From contig NZ_JACHNB010000001.1 in NCBI RefSeq assembly GCF_014205225.1, positions 2,108,001 to 2,172,000 of the forward strand: 64,000 nt of DNA, in the 5' to 3' direction. Positions 18,546-31,213 of the stretch are shown here, in pieces. Source of the DNA: Actinoplanes octamycinicus (GTDB lineage: Bacteria > Actinomycetota > Actinomycetes > Mycobacteriales > Micromonosporaceae). A program made the position numbers and the translations under genes. The notes under the pieces were generated by a model. It ran no database searches, had not been told where the DNA came from, and saw nothing but the letters and a program-made list of their open reading frames with translations. Numbering within the stretch: position 1 is the stretch's first letter; the number at the start of each line of letters is the position of its first letter.

Positions 18546-19867
18546 CTACTTCTGAGTACGCGAGCGCGCGCGAGACCACCGAGGGCCGGGTCTTCACGGT
18601 CACCGGCGGCGACTGGGACAGCGTCACGTCCAGCATCGACCCGCTCAGCAACGAGAAGATCGTCGTCAACATGGGTCCGCAGCACCCGTCCACGCACGGC
18701 GTGCTCCGGCTGGTGCTGGAGCTCGAGGGCGAGACGGTGACCGAGGCCCGCCCGGTGGTCGGTTACCTGCACACCGGGATCGAGAAGAACCTGGAGTACC
18801 GCACCTGGACCCAGGGCGTCACGTTCGTCACGCGGATGGACTACCTGTCCAACATGTCGAACGAGGCGGCCTACTGCCTCGCGGTGGAGAAGCTGCTCGG
18901 CGTCACCGATGAGATCACCGAGCGGGCCACCACCATCCGGGTGCTCTTCATGGAGTTGCAGCGGATCGCCTCGCACCTGGTCTGGCTGGCCACCACCGGC
19001 ATGGAGCTGGGCGCGATCTCGATGATGCTGTACGGCTTCCGGGAGCGGGAGTACATCCTCGACATCTTCGAGGAGACCTCCGGGCTGCGGATGAACAACG
19101 GCTACATCCGGCCCGGCGGCCTGGCCCAGGACCTGCCCGAGTCGGCGGTCAAGAAGATCCGCGACTTCCTCAAGTACCTGCCGAAGAAGCTCAAGGAATA
19201 CGAGGCGATGCTCTCCGGCCAGGTCATCTGGCAGCAGCGCACGCAGGGGGTCGCGGTCCTGGACGTGACCGGCTGCCTGTCGCTGGGGATCACCGGCCCG
19301 GTGCTGCGCTCCGCCGGCCTGCCCTGGGACCTGCGCAAGACGATGCCGTACTGCGGTTACGAGACGTACGAGTTCGACGTCCCGACCGCGACCACCGGCG
19401 ACGTCTGGGGCCGTTACCTGGTCCGGCTGGCCGAGATCAAGGAGTCCCTCAAGATCGTCGAGCAAGCGCTCGACCGGCTCCGGCCGGGACCGATCTGGAT
19501 CGCGGACAAGAAGATCGCCTGGCCGTCCCAGCTCGCGCTGGGCGTCGACGGACTCGGCAACTCGCTGGAGCACGTCGCCAAGATCATGGGTCAGTCGATG
19601 GAGTCGCTGATCCACCACTTCAAGCTCGTGACCGAGGGCTTCCGGGTGCCGCCCGGCCAAGTCTACGTCGCGGTCGAGCACCCGCGGGGCGAACTCGGCG
19701 TTCACGCGGTTTCCGACGGTGGTACCCATCCCTACCGGGTGCACTACCGCGAGCCGAGCTTCGTCAACCTGCAGGCCATCCCCGCGATGGCCGAGGGCGC
19801 GCTGCTGGCCGACGTGATCGCCGGCGGCGCGTCGCTGGACCCCGTGATGGGTGGGTGTGATCGCTGA
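18542..19867 (+). CDS. nuoD: NADH dehydrogenase subunit D (quinone site)
   Basis: A 441-residue 49-kDa-type subunit that forms the menaquinone pocket with NuoB. Signatures are [14 protein letters not shown] (with the quinone-binding His), [20 protein letters not shown] and the C-terminal [19 protein letters not shown] start overlaps the nuoC stop, and the stop overlaps the nuoE ATG, in keeping with coupled translation. Confidence 0.96.
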   Translation: MTTSEYASARETTEGRVFTVTGGDWDSVTSSIDPLSNEKIVVNMGPQHPSTHGVLRLVLELEGETVTEARPVVGYLHTGIEKNLEYRTWTQGVTFVTRMDYLSNMSNEAAYCLAVEKLLGVTDEITERATTIRVLFMELQRIASHLVWLATTGMELGAISMMLYGFREREYILDIFEETSGLRMNNGYIRPGGLAQDLPESAVKKIRDFLKYLPKKLKEYEAMLSGQVIWQQRTQGVAVLDVTGCLSLGITGPVLRSAGLPWDLRKTMPYCGYETYEFDVPTATTGDVWGRYLVRLAEIKESLKIVEQALDRLRPGPIWIADKKIAWPSQLALGVDGLGNSLEHVAKIMGQSMESLIHHFKLVTEGFRVPPGQVYVAVEHPRGELGVHAVSDGGTHPYRVHYREPSFVNLQAIPAMAEGALLADVIAGGASLDPVMGGCDR

Positions 19868-20900
19868 TGACCACGACGGAATTCACTCCGGCAGCCGCTC
19901 CTCTGGCGGAGAAGCTGCTCGGGTCCGCGCAGGAGATCCTGGCGCGGTACCCGGCCGGCCGGGAACGCTCGGCGCTGCTGCCGCTGCTGCACCTGGTGCA
20001 GACCGAGGAGGGCTACGTCAGCCCGGCCGGGGTGGCCTTCTGTGCCGAGGTCCTGGGGATCAACAAGGCCCAGGTCGGCGCGGTCGCCACCTTCTACACC
20101 ATGTACAAGCGCCGGCCCACCGGTGAGTACCTGGTCAGCGTCTGCACCAACACGCTGTGCAACGTGATGGGCGGTCAGGAGGTCTACGACCGGCTGACCG
20201 AGCACCTCGGCGTCGGGCACGACGAGACCACCGCCGACGGCAAGATCACGCTGGAGCACGCCGAGTGCCTGGCCGCCTGCGACTACGCGCCGGTGGTGAC
20301 GGTCAACTACGACTTCACCGTCGACCAGGCCACCCCGGACTCCGCGGTCGAGCTGGTCGACAAGCTGGCCGCCGGCGAGCGTCCCACCCCGGAGCGGGGT
20401 GCCCGGATCTGCTCGCTGCGCGAGATGCAGTACCAGCTGGCCGGCTTCGCCGACCCGCGGGACGGCGCGGTCGGCGACGGGGTGGCCGGCGCGCCCACGC
20501 TGCGCGGCGTCCGGCTGGCGCAGGAGCACGGGGTCGCGGTGGCCGGGTTCGACCCGGAGACCCCGATCACCAAGACCAAGCCGGCCCGCGAGGGCGCCGC
20601 GCTGCCGGAGCAGCCCGACCGGCCGGCCGCGGAGCCGGGCAAGGTCGCGACGGCGGTGCACGCCGTCACGAGCGCGGTCAAGCAGGTCGCGGGCAAGGTC
20701 GGGGAGCGCCGGAACGCCGGCGCGAAGACCGAGGACCCCCAGATCCGTACCGCTGAACTGCGTAATCCCACCGCGAGCGAACCGGCGACGCCGGCCGCGG
20801 ACGCCGGGTCCTCGGCGGCCGGCTCGCCGGCCGGCGACGGCAAACCGGCGGGGGACAGCCCGCGTACGCCCGACCCGACCCGTGGTTCGGAGGAGAAGAA

Positions 20901-20904
<4 letters not shown>
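19867..20904 (+). CDS. nuoE: NADH dehydrogenase subunit E with long disordered C-terminus
   Basis: A 345-residue protein. Residues ~1-165 are the thioredoxin-like 24-kDa subunit with the N1a [2Fe-2S] ligands in CTNTLC and AECLAAC. Residues ~165-240 form an actinobacterial extension. The last ~105 residues are Ala/Pro/Gly/Lys-rich and predicted disordered (SEPATPAADAGSSAAG). The tail makes it clearly longer than the ~160-240 residues usual elsewhere. The stop overlaps nuoF (ATGA). Confidence 0.93.
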
Positions 20905-22216
<1,312 letters not shown>

Positions 22217-22217
<1 letters not shown>

Positions 22218-24715
22218 TGACCGACGTAGCGAAAAGGGCCGACCTGGTCACGCTGACCATCGACGGCGTCGAGGTGCAGGCCGAGAAGGGCGAGCTGCTG
22301 ATCCGGGTGGCCGAGCGGATGGGAACCGCGATCCCGCGGTTCTGCGACCACCCGCTGCTGGCCCCGGCCGGCGCCTGCCGGCAGTGCCTGGTCGAGGTGG
22401 AGGGCCAGCGCAAGCCGGTCGCCTCGTGCACCCAGACGGTCGCCGACGGCATGGTGGTCAAGACCCACCTCACCTCGCCGGTGGCCGCCAAGGCCCAGGC
22501 CGGGGTGATGGAGCTGCTCCTGATCAACCACCCGCTGGACTGCCCGACCTGCGACAAGGGCGGTGAGTGCCCGCTGCAGAACCAGGCGATGAGCACCGGC
22601 CGCGCCGACTCCCGGTTCCACGAGCACAAGCGGGAGTACGAGAAGCCGATCCACATCTCCAGCCAGGTGCTGCTGGACCGGGAGCGCTGCGTGCTCTGCC
22701 AGCGCTGCACCCGGTTCTCCGAGGAGATCGCCGGGGACAAGTTCATCGACCTGATGGACCGCTCCTCCGGCGAGCAGATCAACGTCTACCGGGACGACTT
22801 CTTCGGCGGCGCGGGCACCGGCGACGGGCAGGTCGGCGAGGGTGAGGGGGACGTCCCGTTCAACTCGTACTTCTCCGGCAACACCATCCAGATCTGCCCG
22901 GTCGGCGCGCTCACCGGTGAGCAGTACCGGTTCCGGGCCCGCCCGTTCGACCTGGTCTCCTCGCCGACCAGCTGCGAGCACTGCGCGGCCGGCTGCGCCA
23001 TGCGGGCCGACCACCGGCGCGGGAAGGTGCTGCGCCGGCTGGCCGGCGACGACCCGGCGGTGAACGAGGAGTGGAACTGCGACAAGGGCCGGTGGGGCTT
23101 CCGCTACACCACGGCCACCGAGCGGATCACCACGCCGCTGGTCCGGGACACGCGGACCGGGCAGCTGCGCGAGGCGTCCTGGAGCGAGGCGCTGGTCACC
23201 GCCGCGGAGGGGCTGAAGGCGGCTCGCGAGCGCGGCGTCGGGGTGCTGACCGGGGGCCGGCTCACGGTGGAGGACGCGTACGCGTACGCGAAATTCGCCC
23301 GGGTGGTCCTGGGCACCAACGACATCGACTTCCGGGCGCGGCCGGTGCGAGCCTCCGGCTCGCCGGCCGCGGAGAGCGAGGAGGCTGACTTCCTCGCGGC
23401 CGCGGTGGCCGGGATCACCGAGCTCACGTACGCCGAGGTCGAGGGCGCGCCGTCCGCGTTGATCGTCGGGCTGGAGCCGGAGGAGGAATGCCCGATCCTC
23501 TTCCTGCGCCTGCGCAAGGCGACCACGCGGCGCAAGCTCCGGGTGACGGCGGTCGCGCCGCACCTGACCCGGGGTTTCGAGAAGCTCGGCGCCGCGCTGG
23601 TCGCCGCCGTCCCGGGTGACGAGGCCCGGCTGCTGAACACCGACCCGGCAGTCGCCGCCGCGCTCACCGAGCCGGGCAGCGTGCTGCTGGTCGGCGAGCG
23701 GCTGGCCACCGTCCCGGGCGGGCTCTCCGCGGCCGCGGCGCTGGCCGCCCGCACCGGTGCCCGGCTGGCCTGGGTGCCGCGCCGGGCCGGTGACCGGGGC
23801 GCGCTGGACGCCGGCTGCCTGCCGAACCTGCTGCCCGGCGGCCGCCCGGTCGGCGACCCGGCGGCCCGTGCCGAGCTGGCCGTCTCCTGGTCCGTCGACG
23901 CCGGCGTGCTGCCGAGCCGGCCGGGCCGGGACGTCGACGCGATCATCGAGGCGGCGGCCGACGGGACGCTGGGCGGCCTGCTGGTCGGCGCGGTGGACCC
24001 GGGCGACCTGGCCGACCCGGCCCGCGCCGAGCAGGCGCTCGACGCGGTGCCCTTCCTGGTCAGCCTGGAACTGCGGCGGACCGCGGTGACCGAGCGGGCC
24101 GATGTGGTGCTGCCGGTCGCGCCGGCCGCCGAGAAAGCCGGCACCTACATGGACTGGGAGGGCCGGCTGCGGTCCTTCGAGACGGTCCTGCGGGGCAGCA
24201 CCGCGCTGACCGACGGCCGGGTGCTGGAGGCGATCGCCGCGCTGCTGGACGTCACCCTGAACACCGGGGACGTGCTGGCGGTCCGCCGCGAGCTGGGCGC
24301 CATGCCGGCCGGGACCGGGCGTCCCGAGCTGCCGTCGATCGCCCCCGCGGCGGTCGCCGAGCCGGGTGAGCGGGCCGCCGTGCTGGCCACCTGGCACCAG
24401 CTGATCGACCTGGGCACCCTGCTGGAGGGCGACGAGGTGCTGGCCGGCACGGCCCGCCCGCCGGTGGCCCGGCTCGGCAAGGAGCTGGCCGAGGCGGTCG
24501 GGGTGGCCGACGGCGACCTGCTGACGGTGCACACCGACCGCGGCTCGGTGACCCTGCCGGCCGCGATCACCGACCTGCCCGGGCAGGTGGTGTGGCTGCC
24601 CACGAACTCGCCGGGCTCGACGGTGCGCCGCAGCCTCGGCGTCACCGCCGGAGCGGTGGTCCGGTTGTCGGCCGGGCTGCCCGGTCCGATCCTCGCCGAG
24701 GGAGTCGACCGATGA
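22217..24715 (+). CDS. nuoG: NADH dehydrogenase subunit G
   Basis: An 832-residue electron-wire subunit. N-terminal ferredoxin ligands ([15 protein letters not shown]), N5-type [14 protein letters not shown]4-type [10 protein letters not shown], then [10 protein letters not shown], the extra cluster (N7-type) found in some bacteria. The C-terminal half is a molybdopterin-oxidoreductase-like fold without cofactor, Ala-rich and fairly divergent. The ATG at 22217 overlaps nuoF; an upstream open frame in nuoF is not part of it. Confidence 0.95.
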
Positions 24716-26085
24716 ACATCCTTCTCGCGGCGCACGCGGAGGACCCCACCCTGCAGACGTTCGAACAGGACGTCTGGTGGATCACGCTGATCAAGCTGCT
24801 CGGGCTCTTCGTCCTGCTCCTGCTGCTGACGCTGTTCACGATCAACTACGAGCGCAAGGTCGTGGCCCGGATGGCGGTCCGGCCCGGCCCCAACCAGGTC
24901 GGGCCGAAGGGCTGGCTGACCTCGCTGAGCGACGGCCTCAAGCTGCCGTTCAAGGAGGAGATCATCCCGCGGACCGCCGACAAGGTGGTCTACTTCATCG
25001 CCCCGGTGATCTCGGCGACCACGGCGTTCACGGCGTTCTCGGTGATCCCGTTCGGCGGCGTGGTGACCATGTTCGGGCACCGCACCGCGCTGCAGCTCAC
25101 CGACGTGCCGGTCTCGGTGCTGGTGCTGCTGGCCTGCTCGTCGATGAGCGTGTACGGCGTGGTGCTGGCCGGCTGGGCCTCCGGGTCGACCTACCCGCTG
25201 CTCGGTGGCCTGCGGTCGAGCGCGCAGATGATCTCGTACGAGGTCGCCATGGGTCTGTCGATCGTCGCGGTCTTCATGACCGCGGGGTCGATGAGCACCT
25301 CGGAGATCGTCCGGTCGCAGGCCTCCGGCGACCCGACCGTGCTGTTCGGCACCGAGATCACCATGCCCGGCTGGTACTGCCTGCAGCTGCTGCCGAGCTT
25401 CCTGATCTACATGATCGCGGCGGTCGGCGAGACCAACCGGGCGCCGTTCGACCTGCCCGAGGCGGAGTCCGAGCTGGTCGGCGGTTTCCACACGGAGTAC
25501 TCGTCGTTCAAGTTCGCGCTCTTCTTCCTGGCCGAGTACATCAACATGATCACCGTCTCGGCGTTCTGCACCACGCTGTTCCTCGGCGGCTGGCGGGCCC
25601 CGTGGCCGATCACCGCGATCTGGCCCGGCGCCAGCAGCGGCTACTTCGCCCTGATCTGGTTCTTCCTCAAGGTGTTCGCGCTGCTGTTCGGCTTCATCTG
25701 GCTGCGCGCCACGCTGCCCCGGATGCGCTACGACCAGTTCATGCGGTTCGGCTGGAAGGTGCTGATCCCGATCAACCTGGTCTGGATCCTGTTCCTGGCC
25801 TACTTCAAGATCGCCCGCAGCGGCGCCCTGTCGGACACCGCGCGGTGGGTCTCCACCGCGGCGATCGCGGTGGTCGTGCTGGTGGTCGCCTGGGCCTGGC
25901 CGTCGAGCGACAAGAAGAAGGCCAAACCGGTCTCGCTCGAGGAGGAACTGGCCGCCCGGCCACCGGGCAGCTTCCCGGTTCCGCCGATGGACCTGCAGGT
26001 GCCGCCCAGCCCGCGTGCCCGCCGTGAGGTCGCCGAACGTGCCCCGGCCGCCGTCGGCGGCGACTCCGAGTCGAAGGAGGTGTGA
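24712..26085 (+). CDS. nuoH: NADH dehydrogenase subunit H
   Basis: A 457-residue membrane subunit (ND1) with about eight to nine transmembrane helices. [17 protein letters not shown] and [20 protein letters not shown] are the quinone-channel signatures. The C-terminal ~60 residues are hydrophilic ([18 protein letters not shown]), an actinobacterial extension. It overlaps the nuoG stop (ATGA). Confidence 0.95.
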   Translation: MNILLAAHAEDPTLQTFEQDVWWITLIKLLGLFVLLLLLTLFTINYERKVVARMAVRPGPNQVGPKGWLTSLSDGLKLPFKEEIIPRTADKVVYFIAPVISATTAFTAFSVIPFGGVVTMFGHRTALQLTDVPVSVLVLLACSSMSVYGVVLAGWASGSTYPLLGGLRSSAQMISYEVAMGLSIVAVFMTAGSMSTSEIVRSQASGDPTVLFGTEITMPGWYCLQLLPSFLIYMIAAVGETNRAPFDLPEAESELVGGFHTEYSSFKFALFFLAEYINMITVSAFCTTLFLGGWRAPWPITAIWPGASSGYFALIWFFLKVFALLFGFIWLRATLPRMRYDQFMRFGWKVLIPINLVWILFLAYFKIARSGALSDTARWVSTAAIAVVVLVVAWAWPSSDKKKAKPVSLEEELAARPPGSFPVPPMDLQVPPSPRARREVAERAPAAVGGDSESKEV

Positions 26086-26086
26086 C

Positions 26087-26713
26087 GTGAACACGTTTAC
26101 CGGCTCCTTCAAGGGTTTCGGCGTGACCTTCGCGCACATGTTCCGCAAGGTGATCACGACCGACTACCCGTTCTCCCCGCCCAAGCCGGCGCCGCGCTAC
26201 CACGGGCGGCACATCCTCAACCGGCACCCGGACGGGCTGGAGAAATGCATCGGCTGCGAGCTGTGCGCCTGGGCCTGCCCGGCCGACGCGATCTACGTCG
26301 AGGGCGGCGACAACACCGACGAGCAGCGGTTCTCGCCGGGTGAGCGGTACGCGAAGATCTACCAGATCAACTACACCCGGTGCATCTTCTGCGGTCTCTG
26401 CATCGAGGCCTGCCCGACCCGCTCGCTGACCATGAGCAACGAGTACGAGCTGGCCCGGGACAGCCGCCAGGACCTGATCTTCACGAAGGAGCAGCTCCTG
26501 GCCCCGCTGCTGGCCGGCATGGAGCAGCCGCCGCACCCGATGCGCCTGGGCGAGACCGACAAGGACTACTACGTCGGCGCGCTCACCAACCCGGGCACCT
26601 CGGCCGGCGCCGAGCGGGCGCCGTGGGCCGAGGCGGGCACACACGACGCCTCGGACCCGGCGGAGCCGGCCTCCCGGCCGGAGACAGCCGGGACCGTGCG
26701 GAGGGAGGGCTGA
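26087..26713 (+). CDS. nuoI: NADH dehydrogenase subunit I
   Basis: A 208-residue ferredoxin-like subunit with two [4Fe-4S] motifs, [15 protein letters not shown] and [13 protein letters not shown], for clusters N6a and N6b. The C-terminal ~50 residues are acidic and Ala-rich. The GTG at 26087 has AAGGAGG upstream, one of the strongest ribosome binding sites in the operon; here genes do not overlap. Confidence 0.96.
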   Translation: MNTFTGSFKGFGVTFAHMFRKVITTDYPFSPPKPAPRYHGRHILNRHPDGLEKCIGCELCAWACPADAIYVEGGDNTDEQRFSPGERYAKIYQINYTRCIFCGLCIEACPTRSLTMSNEYELARDSRQDLIFTKEQLLAPLLAGMEQPPHPMRLGETDKDYYVGALTNPGTSAGAERAPWAEAGTHDASDPAEPASRPETAGTVRREG

Positions 26714-26715
26714 TC

Positions 26716-27459
26716 ATGACTCAGGTATCGACCGGAGAAGCCGTCGCCTTCTGGATCCTCGGCTCGCTCGCGGTGATCGGCGCGCTCGGCATGGTGCTGG
26801 CCCGCAACGCGGTGCACTCCGCGCTCTGGCTGGTGGTCACGATGCTGAACCTGGGGTTCCTCTACGTGATCAACTCGGCGCCGTTCCTCGGCTTCGTGCA
26901 GATCATCGTCTACACCGGCGCGATCATGATGCTGTTCCTGTTCGTGCTGATGCTGGTCGGCCGGGACGCCTCGGACTCGCTGATCGAGACGCTGCGCGGG
27001 CAGCGGATCGCGGCCATCGTGCTCGGGGTCGGCTTCGCCGGCCTGGTCGCGACCGGCCTGGCCCGCGGCTTGGAGGACACCCCGGCGGCGGGCCTGGAGG
27101 CGGCCAACGCGAACGGCAACGTGCAGGGCCTGGCCTCGCTGCTGTTCACCAAGTACGTCTTCGCCTTCGAGGTCACCTCGGCCCTGCTGATCACGGCAGC
27201 GGTCGGCGCGATGATCCTGGCCCACATCGAGCGGGCCAAGGGCGACCGGATCGACCAGGTCACCCGGATGAAGCAGCGGTTCCTGCCGGGCAACTACCCC
27301 GGTCCGAAGCCCGGCCCCGGCGTTTACGCGAACACCATGTCGGTGGCCGCGCCGGCCCGCCTGCCGGACGGCAACGGGACGGAGAACAGCATCTCCCCGA
27401 TCCTGCCGGTCCGGGAGCTGACCGCGTCCGAGGTAGCCCCGAAGGGAACCGAGAAGTGA
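26716..27459 (+). CDS. nuoJ: NADH dehydrogenase subunit J
   Basis: A 247-residue membrane subunit (ND6) with five helices in the first ~170 residues. [24 protein letters not shown] is the helix-3 region (pi-bulge) of the E-channel. The last ~75 residues are soluble and Pro-rich. Ribosome binding site GAGGGAGGG stands before the nuoI stop. The stop overlaps the nuoK GTG. Confidence 0.94.
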   Translation: MTQVSTGEAVAFWILGSLAVIGALGMVLARNAVHSALWLVVTMLNLGFLYVINSAPFLGFVQIIVYTGAIMMLFLFVLMLVGRDASDSLIETLRGQRIAAIVLGVGFAGLVATGLARGLEDTPAAGLEAANANGNVQGLASLLFTKYVFAFEVTSALLITAAVGAMILAHIERAKGDRIDQVTRMKQRFLPGNYPGPKPGPGVYANTMSVAAPARLPDGNGTENSISPILPVRELTASEVAPKGTEK

Positions 27460-27755
27460 CTCCCGACTATTACCTGATCCTCGCCTCGATCCTGTTCACC
27501 ATCGGGGCGGTCGGGGTGCTCATCCGGCGCAACGCGATCGTCCTGTTCATGTGCATCGAGCTGATGCTGAACGCGGCGAACCTGGCGCTGGTCACCTTCA
27601 GCCGGATCAACGGCGGCCTGGACGGCCAGATCATCTCGTTCTTCGTGATGGTCGTCGCGGCCGCCGAGGTCGTGGTCGGGCTCGCCATCATCATGTCGAT
27701 CTTCCGTACGCGACGCTCGGCGAGTGTCGACGACGCGAACCTCCTGAAGTACTGA
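27456..27755 (+). CDS. nuoK: NADH dehydrogenase subunit K
   Basis: A 99-residue, three-helix subunit (ND4L). The two membrane glutamates needed for proton transfer appear in [11 protein letters not shown] and [13 protein letters not shown]. The GTG start overlaps the nuoJ stop. It ends 13 bp before nuoL. Confidence 0.95.
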   Translation: MTPDYYLILASILFTIGAVGVLIRRNAIVLFMCIELMLNAANLALVTFSRINGGLDGQIISFFVMVVAAAEVVVGLAIIMSIFRTRRSASVDDANLLKY

Positions 27756-27768
27756 AAGGGGCTCTCAC

Positions 27769-29676
27769 GTGGAACTGGAGTTTGCCCCCGCGACGGGAGT
27801 GCTGAGCGGCATCTGGCTGCTCGTGGCCATCCCGCTGGTCAGTGCCGCGATCCTGCTGCTGCTCGGCAAACGCGCCGACAAGTGGGGACACTGGCTCGGC
27901 GTGCTGGCGGTGGCCAGTTCGTTCGTACTCGGGCTGATCTTCTTCATCAAGCTCGGCGGACTCGACGCCGAGCACCGGTCGGCGGAGCTGAACCTCTTCG
28001 ACTTCATCGACGTCGGCTCCCTGAAGGTCGACTTCGGACTGCTCTTCGACCCGCTGTCCGGCGTCTTCGTCCTGCTGATCACCGGGGTCGGGTCGCTGAT
28101 CCACCTGTACGCGGTCGGCTACATGGAGCACGACTCGGGGCGGCGCCGCTTCTTCGGGTACTTCAACCTGTTCGTCGCGGCGATGCTGCTGCTCGTCCTC
28201 GGCAACAACTACGTGATGCTGTACTTCGGCTGGGAGGGCGTCGGCCTGGCGTCCTACCTGCTGATCTCGTTCTGGTACACCCGGCCGTCGGCGGCCACCG
28301 CCGGTAAGAAGGCGTTCCTGATGAACCGGGTCGGCGACGCCGGCCTGGCGATCGCCATCTTCCTGATGTTCGCCACCCTGGGCACCACCAACTACCAGGA
28401 GGTGTTCGCCGGGGCCAGCTCGCTGACCTCGACGACGGCGCTGGTGATGGGCATCCTGCTGCTGCTCGGCGCGGCCGGCAAGTCCGGTCAGTTCCCGCTG
28501 CAGGCCTGGTTGCCGGACGCGATGGAGGGCCCGACCCCGGTGTCCGCGCTGATCCACGCGGCCACCATGGTCACCGCCGGTGTGTACCTGATCGCCCGGT
28601 CCAACCCGATCTTCTCGGCGAACGAGACGCTGCAGCTGATCGTGGTCAGCGTCGGCGCGCTCACGCTGCTGATCGGCTGTGTCATCGGCGCGGCCAAGGA
28701 CGACATCAAGCGGGTGCTGGCCTGGTCGACGGTCAGCCAGATCGGCTACATGTTCCTCGGCGTCGGGCTCGGCGGCGTGGCCTACTCGCTGGCGATCATC
28801 CACCTGCTGGCGCACGGCTTCTTCAAGGCCAACATGTTCCTCGGCGCCGGGTCGGTCATGCACGGCATGCACGACCAGGTGGACATCCGGCGGTTCGGCG
28901 GCCTGAGCAAGTACATGCGGATCACCTGGCTCACCTTCATGATGGGCTGGCTGGCGATCATCGGCATCCCGCCGCTCTCCGGCTTCTTCACCAAGGAGCC
29001 GATCATCGCGGCGGCGTTCGACCGGCCCGGCTGGACCGGCTGGCTCTTCGGCGGCGCGGCGATGCTCGGCGCGGGCCTCACCGCGTTCTACATGACCCGG
29101 CTCTTCGTGCTGACCTTCCACGGCCCGGAGCGGTACACCGAGGAGAACAAGCATCCGCACGAGTCTCCGGCGATCATGACGATCCCGCTGATCCTGCTGG
29201 CCATCGGCTCGGTGGTGTCCGGCTGGGTGATGTCGACGACCGTGGTGGACTGGCTCAACCCGGTCTTCGGCGAGCAGCCGGAGCACCACGAGAGCCTGTG
29301 GATCACCGTGCTCAGCATCGTGCTGACGCTGGCCGGCGCGGGCCTGGCCTGGGCGCTGTTCCGGCGCGGCACGGCGCTCGAGCCGCAGCCGGCCGGGGTC
29401 GTGGTCACCGCGGCCCGGCGCAACCTCTACACCGACGCGTTCAACGAGGCGGTGTTCGAGCGGCCCGGCATCTACCTCACCCGGGCGCTGGTCTACCTGG
29501 ACGGCAAGGGCATCGACGGCCTGGTCAACGGGCTGGCCGCGGCGGTCGGCGGCGGCTCCAGCCGGCTCCGGCGGCTGCAGACCGGCTTCGTCCGCTCCTA
29601 CGCACTCTCCATGCTCACCGGCGCCATGCTCGTCGTGGGCGCTTTCCTGGCGATCCAGTTGGGGTGGCTCGCGTGA
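27769..29676 (+). CDS. nuoL: NADH dehydrogenase subunit L (proton pump)
   Basis: A 635-residue antiporter-like subunit (ND5). GWEGVGLASYLLI, GKSGQFPLQAWLPDAMEGPTP, SALIHAATMVTAGVYL and the Lys/His residues in the discontinuous helices mark it. The C-terminus carries the long lateral helix region. GTG start at 27769; its stop overlaps the nuoM GTG. Confidence 0.95.
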   Translation: MELEFAPATGVLSGIWLLVAIPLVSAAILLLLGKRADKWGHWLGVLAVASSFVLGLIFFIKLGGLDAEHRSAELNLFDFIDVGSLKVDFGLLFDPLSGVFVLLITGVGSLIHLYAVGYMEHDSGRRRFFGYFNLFVAAMLLLVLGNNYVMLYFGWEGVGLASYLLISFWYTRPSAATAGKKAFLMNRVGDAGLAIAIFLMFATLGTTNYQEVFAGASSLTSTTALVMGILLLLGAAGKSGQFPLQAWLPDAMEGPTPVSALIHAATMVTAGVYLIARSNPIFSANETLQLIVVSVGALTLLIGCVIGAAKDDIKRVLAWSTVSQIGYMFLGVGLGGVAYSLAIIHLLAHGFFKANMFLGAGSVMHGMHDQVDIRRFGGLSKYMRITWLTFMMGWLAIIGIPPLSGFFTKEPIIAAAFDRPGWTGWLFGGAAMLGAGLTAFYMTRLFVLTFHGPERYTEENKHPHESPAIMTIPLILLAIGSVVSGWVMSTTVVDWLNPVFGEQPEHHESLWITVLSIVLTLAGAGLAWALFRRGTALEPQPAGVVVTAARRNLYTDAFNEAVFERPGIYLTRALVYLDGKGIDGLVNGLAAAVGGGSSRLRRLQTGFVRSYALSMLTGAMLVVGAFLAIQLGWLA

Positions 29677-31211
29677 AAGAATTTCCGTTCCTTTCCGTTC
29701 TCACGCTGCTCCCGCTGGTCGGGGCGATCGCGGTGGCCTGCATCCCGCGGGCCAAGGCCGAGCTGGCCAAGCTGGTCGCACTGATCTGGTCGCTGGTCGT
29801 GCTGGTGCTCAGCATCGTCATGTGGGTCACCTACACGGTGGACAGCAGCGACCGGTTCCAGTTCTACGAGTCGTACCGATGGATCCCGTCCTGGAACGCC
29901 AGCTTCACCTTCGCCGCCGACGGCATCGCGCTGGTCATGCTGATGCTGATCGCGGTGCTGTTCCCGGTGGTGATCCTGGCGTCCTGGAACGACGTGGACC
30001 AGACCAAGCGGTCCGCGCCCACCTACTTCGCCCTGCTGCTGGCCTTCGAGTTCACCATGATCGGGGTGTTCGCCGCGGCGGACGTCTTCCTGTTCTACGT
30101 GTTCTTCGAGATCATGCTGATCCCGATGTACTTCATCATCGGGTCCTTCGGCTCCGGCCAGAAGCAGTACGCCGCGGTGAAGTTCTTCCTCTACAGCCTG
30201 GTCGGCGGCCTGTTCATGCTGGCCGCGGTGATCGGGCTGTGGGTGGTCGGCGGGCACACCTTCGACTTCGCCGCCCTGGTCGAGGCCGGCAAGTCGCTGG
30301 ACACCAACACCGCCCGCTGGCTGTTCCTCGGGTTCTTCGTGGCCTTCGCGATCAAGGCGCCGTTCTTCCCGTTCCACACCTGGCTGCCGGACTCCGGTGG
30401 GGCCGCCCCGGCCGGCGCGGCCGCGCTGCTGGTCGGCGTGATGGACAAGGTCGGCACGTTCGGCATCATCCGGTACTGCCTCCCGCTGTTCCCCGAGGCG
30501 TCCCGCTGGTTCGCCCCGGCGGCGCTGGTCATCGCGGTCATCGGGATCATCTACGCGGCGCTGCTGGCGGTCGGGCAGAACGACCTGAAGCGCCTGGTGT
30601 CGTACACGTCGATCGCGCACTTCGGCTTCATCGGCATCGGCATCTTCGCCTTCACCACGCAGGGCGGCACCGGCTCGGTGCTCTACATGGTCAACCACGG
30701 CCTGGCCACCGGCCTGCTCTTCATCGTGGTCGGCATGTTCGTGGCCCGGCGCGGGTCGGCGCTGGTCAGCGACTTCGGCGGGGCCGGCAAGCTGGTCCCG
30801 GTGCTGGCCGGGGTGTTCTTCTTCGCCGGTCTGGCGTCGCTGGCGCTGCCCGGCACCGCGCCGTTCGTCAGTGAGTTCCTGGTGCTGATCGGCACGTTCA
30901 CCACCCACCAGCCGTACGCGGTGATCGCCACCGCCGGCATCATCCTGGCCGCCGCGTACGTGCTGTGGATGATCCAGCGGACCACGCAGGGCACGCTCAA
31001 CCCGGCCCTGGACGAGGTGCCGGCCATGAAGCAGGACCTCAGCCTGCGGGAGAAGTTCGTGGTCGCCCCGCTGATCGCGCTGCTGCTGGTGCTCGGCTTC
31101 TACCCGAAGCCGGTGACCGACGTGATCAACCCGGCGGTGCAGGCGACCCTGCAGGACGTCGGCACGCAGGACCCGGTCCCGACGGTCGCGGATGGAAAGG
31201 CTGGCCGATAG
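29673..31211 (+). CDS. nuoM: NADH dehydrogenase subunit M (proton pump)
   Basis: A 512-residue antiporter-like subunit (ND4) with about 14 helices. FEIMLIPMYFIIGSFG carries the key membrane Glu, and APFFPFHTWLPDSGG and DLKRLVSYTSIAHFGFI are conserved. The loop after WLPD reads SGGAAPAGAAALL, a variant of the usual AHTEAP-type segment. GTG start overlaps nuoL. Confidence 0.94.
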   Translation: MKEFPFLSVLTLLPLVGAIAVACIPRAKAELAKLVALIWSLVVLVLSIVMWVTYTVDSSDRFQFYESYRWIPSWNASFTFAADGIALVMLMLIAVLFPVVILASWNDVDQTKRSAPTYFALLLAFEFTMIGVFAAADVFLFYVFFEIMLIPMYFIIGSFGSGQKQYAAVKFFLYSLVGGLFMLAAVIGLWVVGGHTFDFAALVEAGKSLDTNTARWLFLGFFVAFAIKAPFFPFHTWLPDSGGAAPAGAAALLVGVMDKVGTFGIIRYCLPLFPEASRWFAPAALVIAVIGIIYAALLAVGQNDLKRLVSYTSIAHFGFIGIGIFAFTTQGGTGSVLYMVNHGLATGLLFIVVGMFVARRGSALVSDFGGAGKLVPVLAGVFFFAGLASLALPGTAPFVSEFLVLIGTFTTHQPYAVIATAGIILAAAYVLWMIQRTTQGTLNPALDEVPAMKQDLSLREKFVVAPLIALLLVLGFYPKPVTDVINPAVQATLQDVGTQDPVPTVADGKAGR

Positions 31212-31213
31212 CC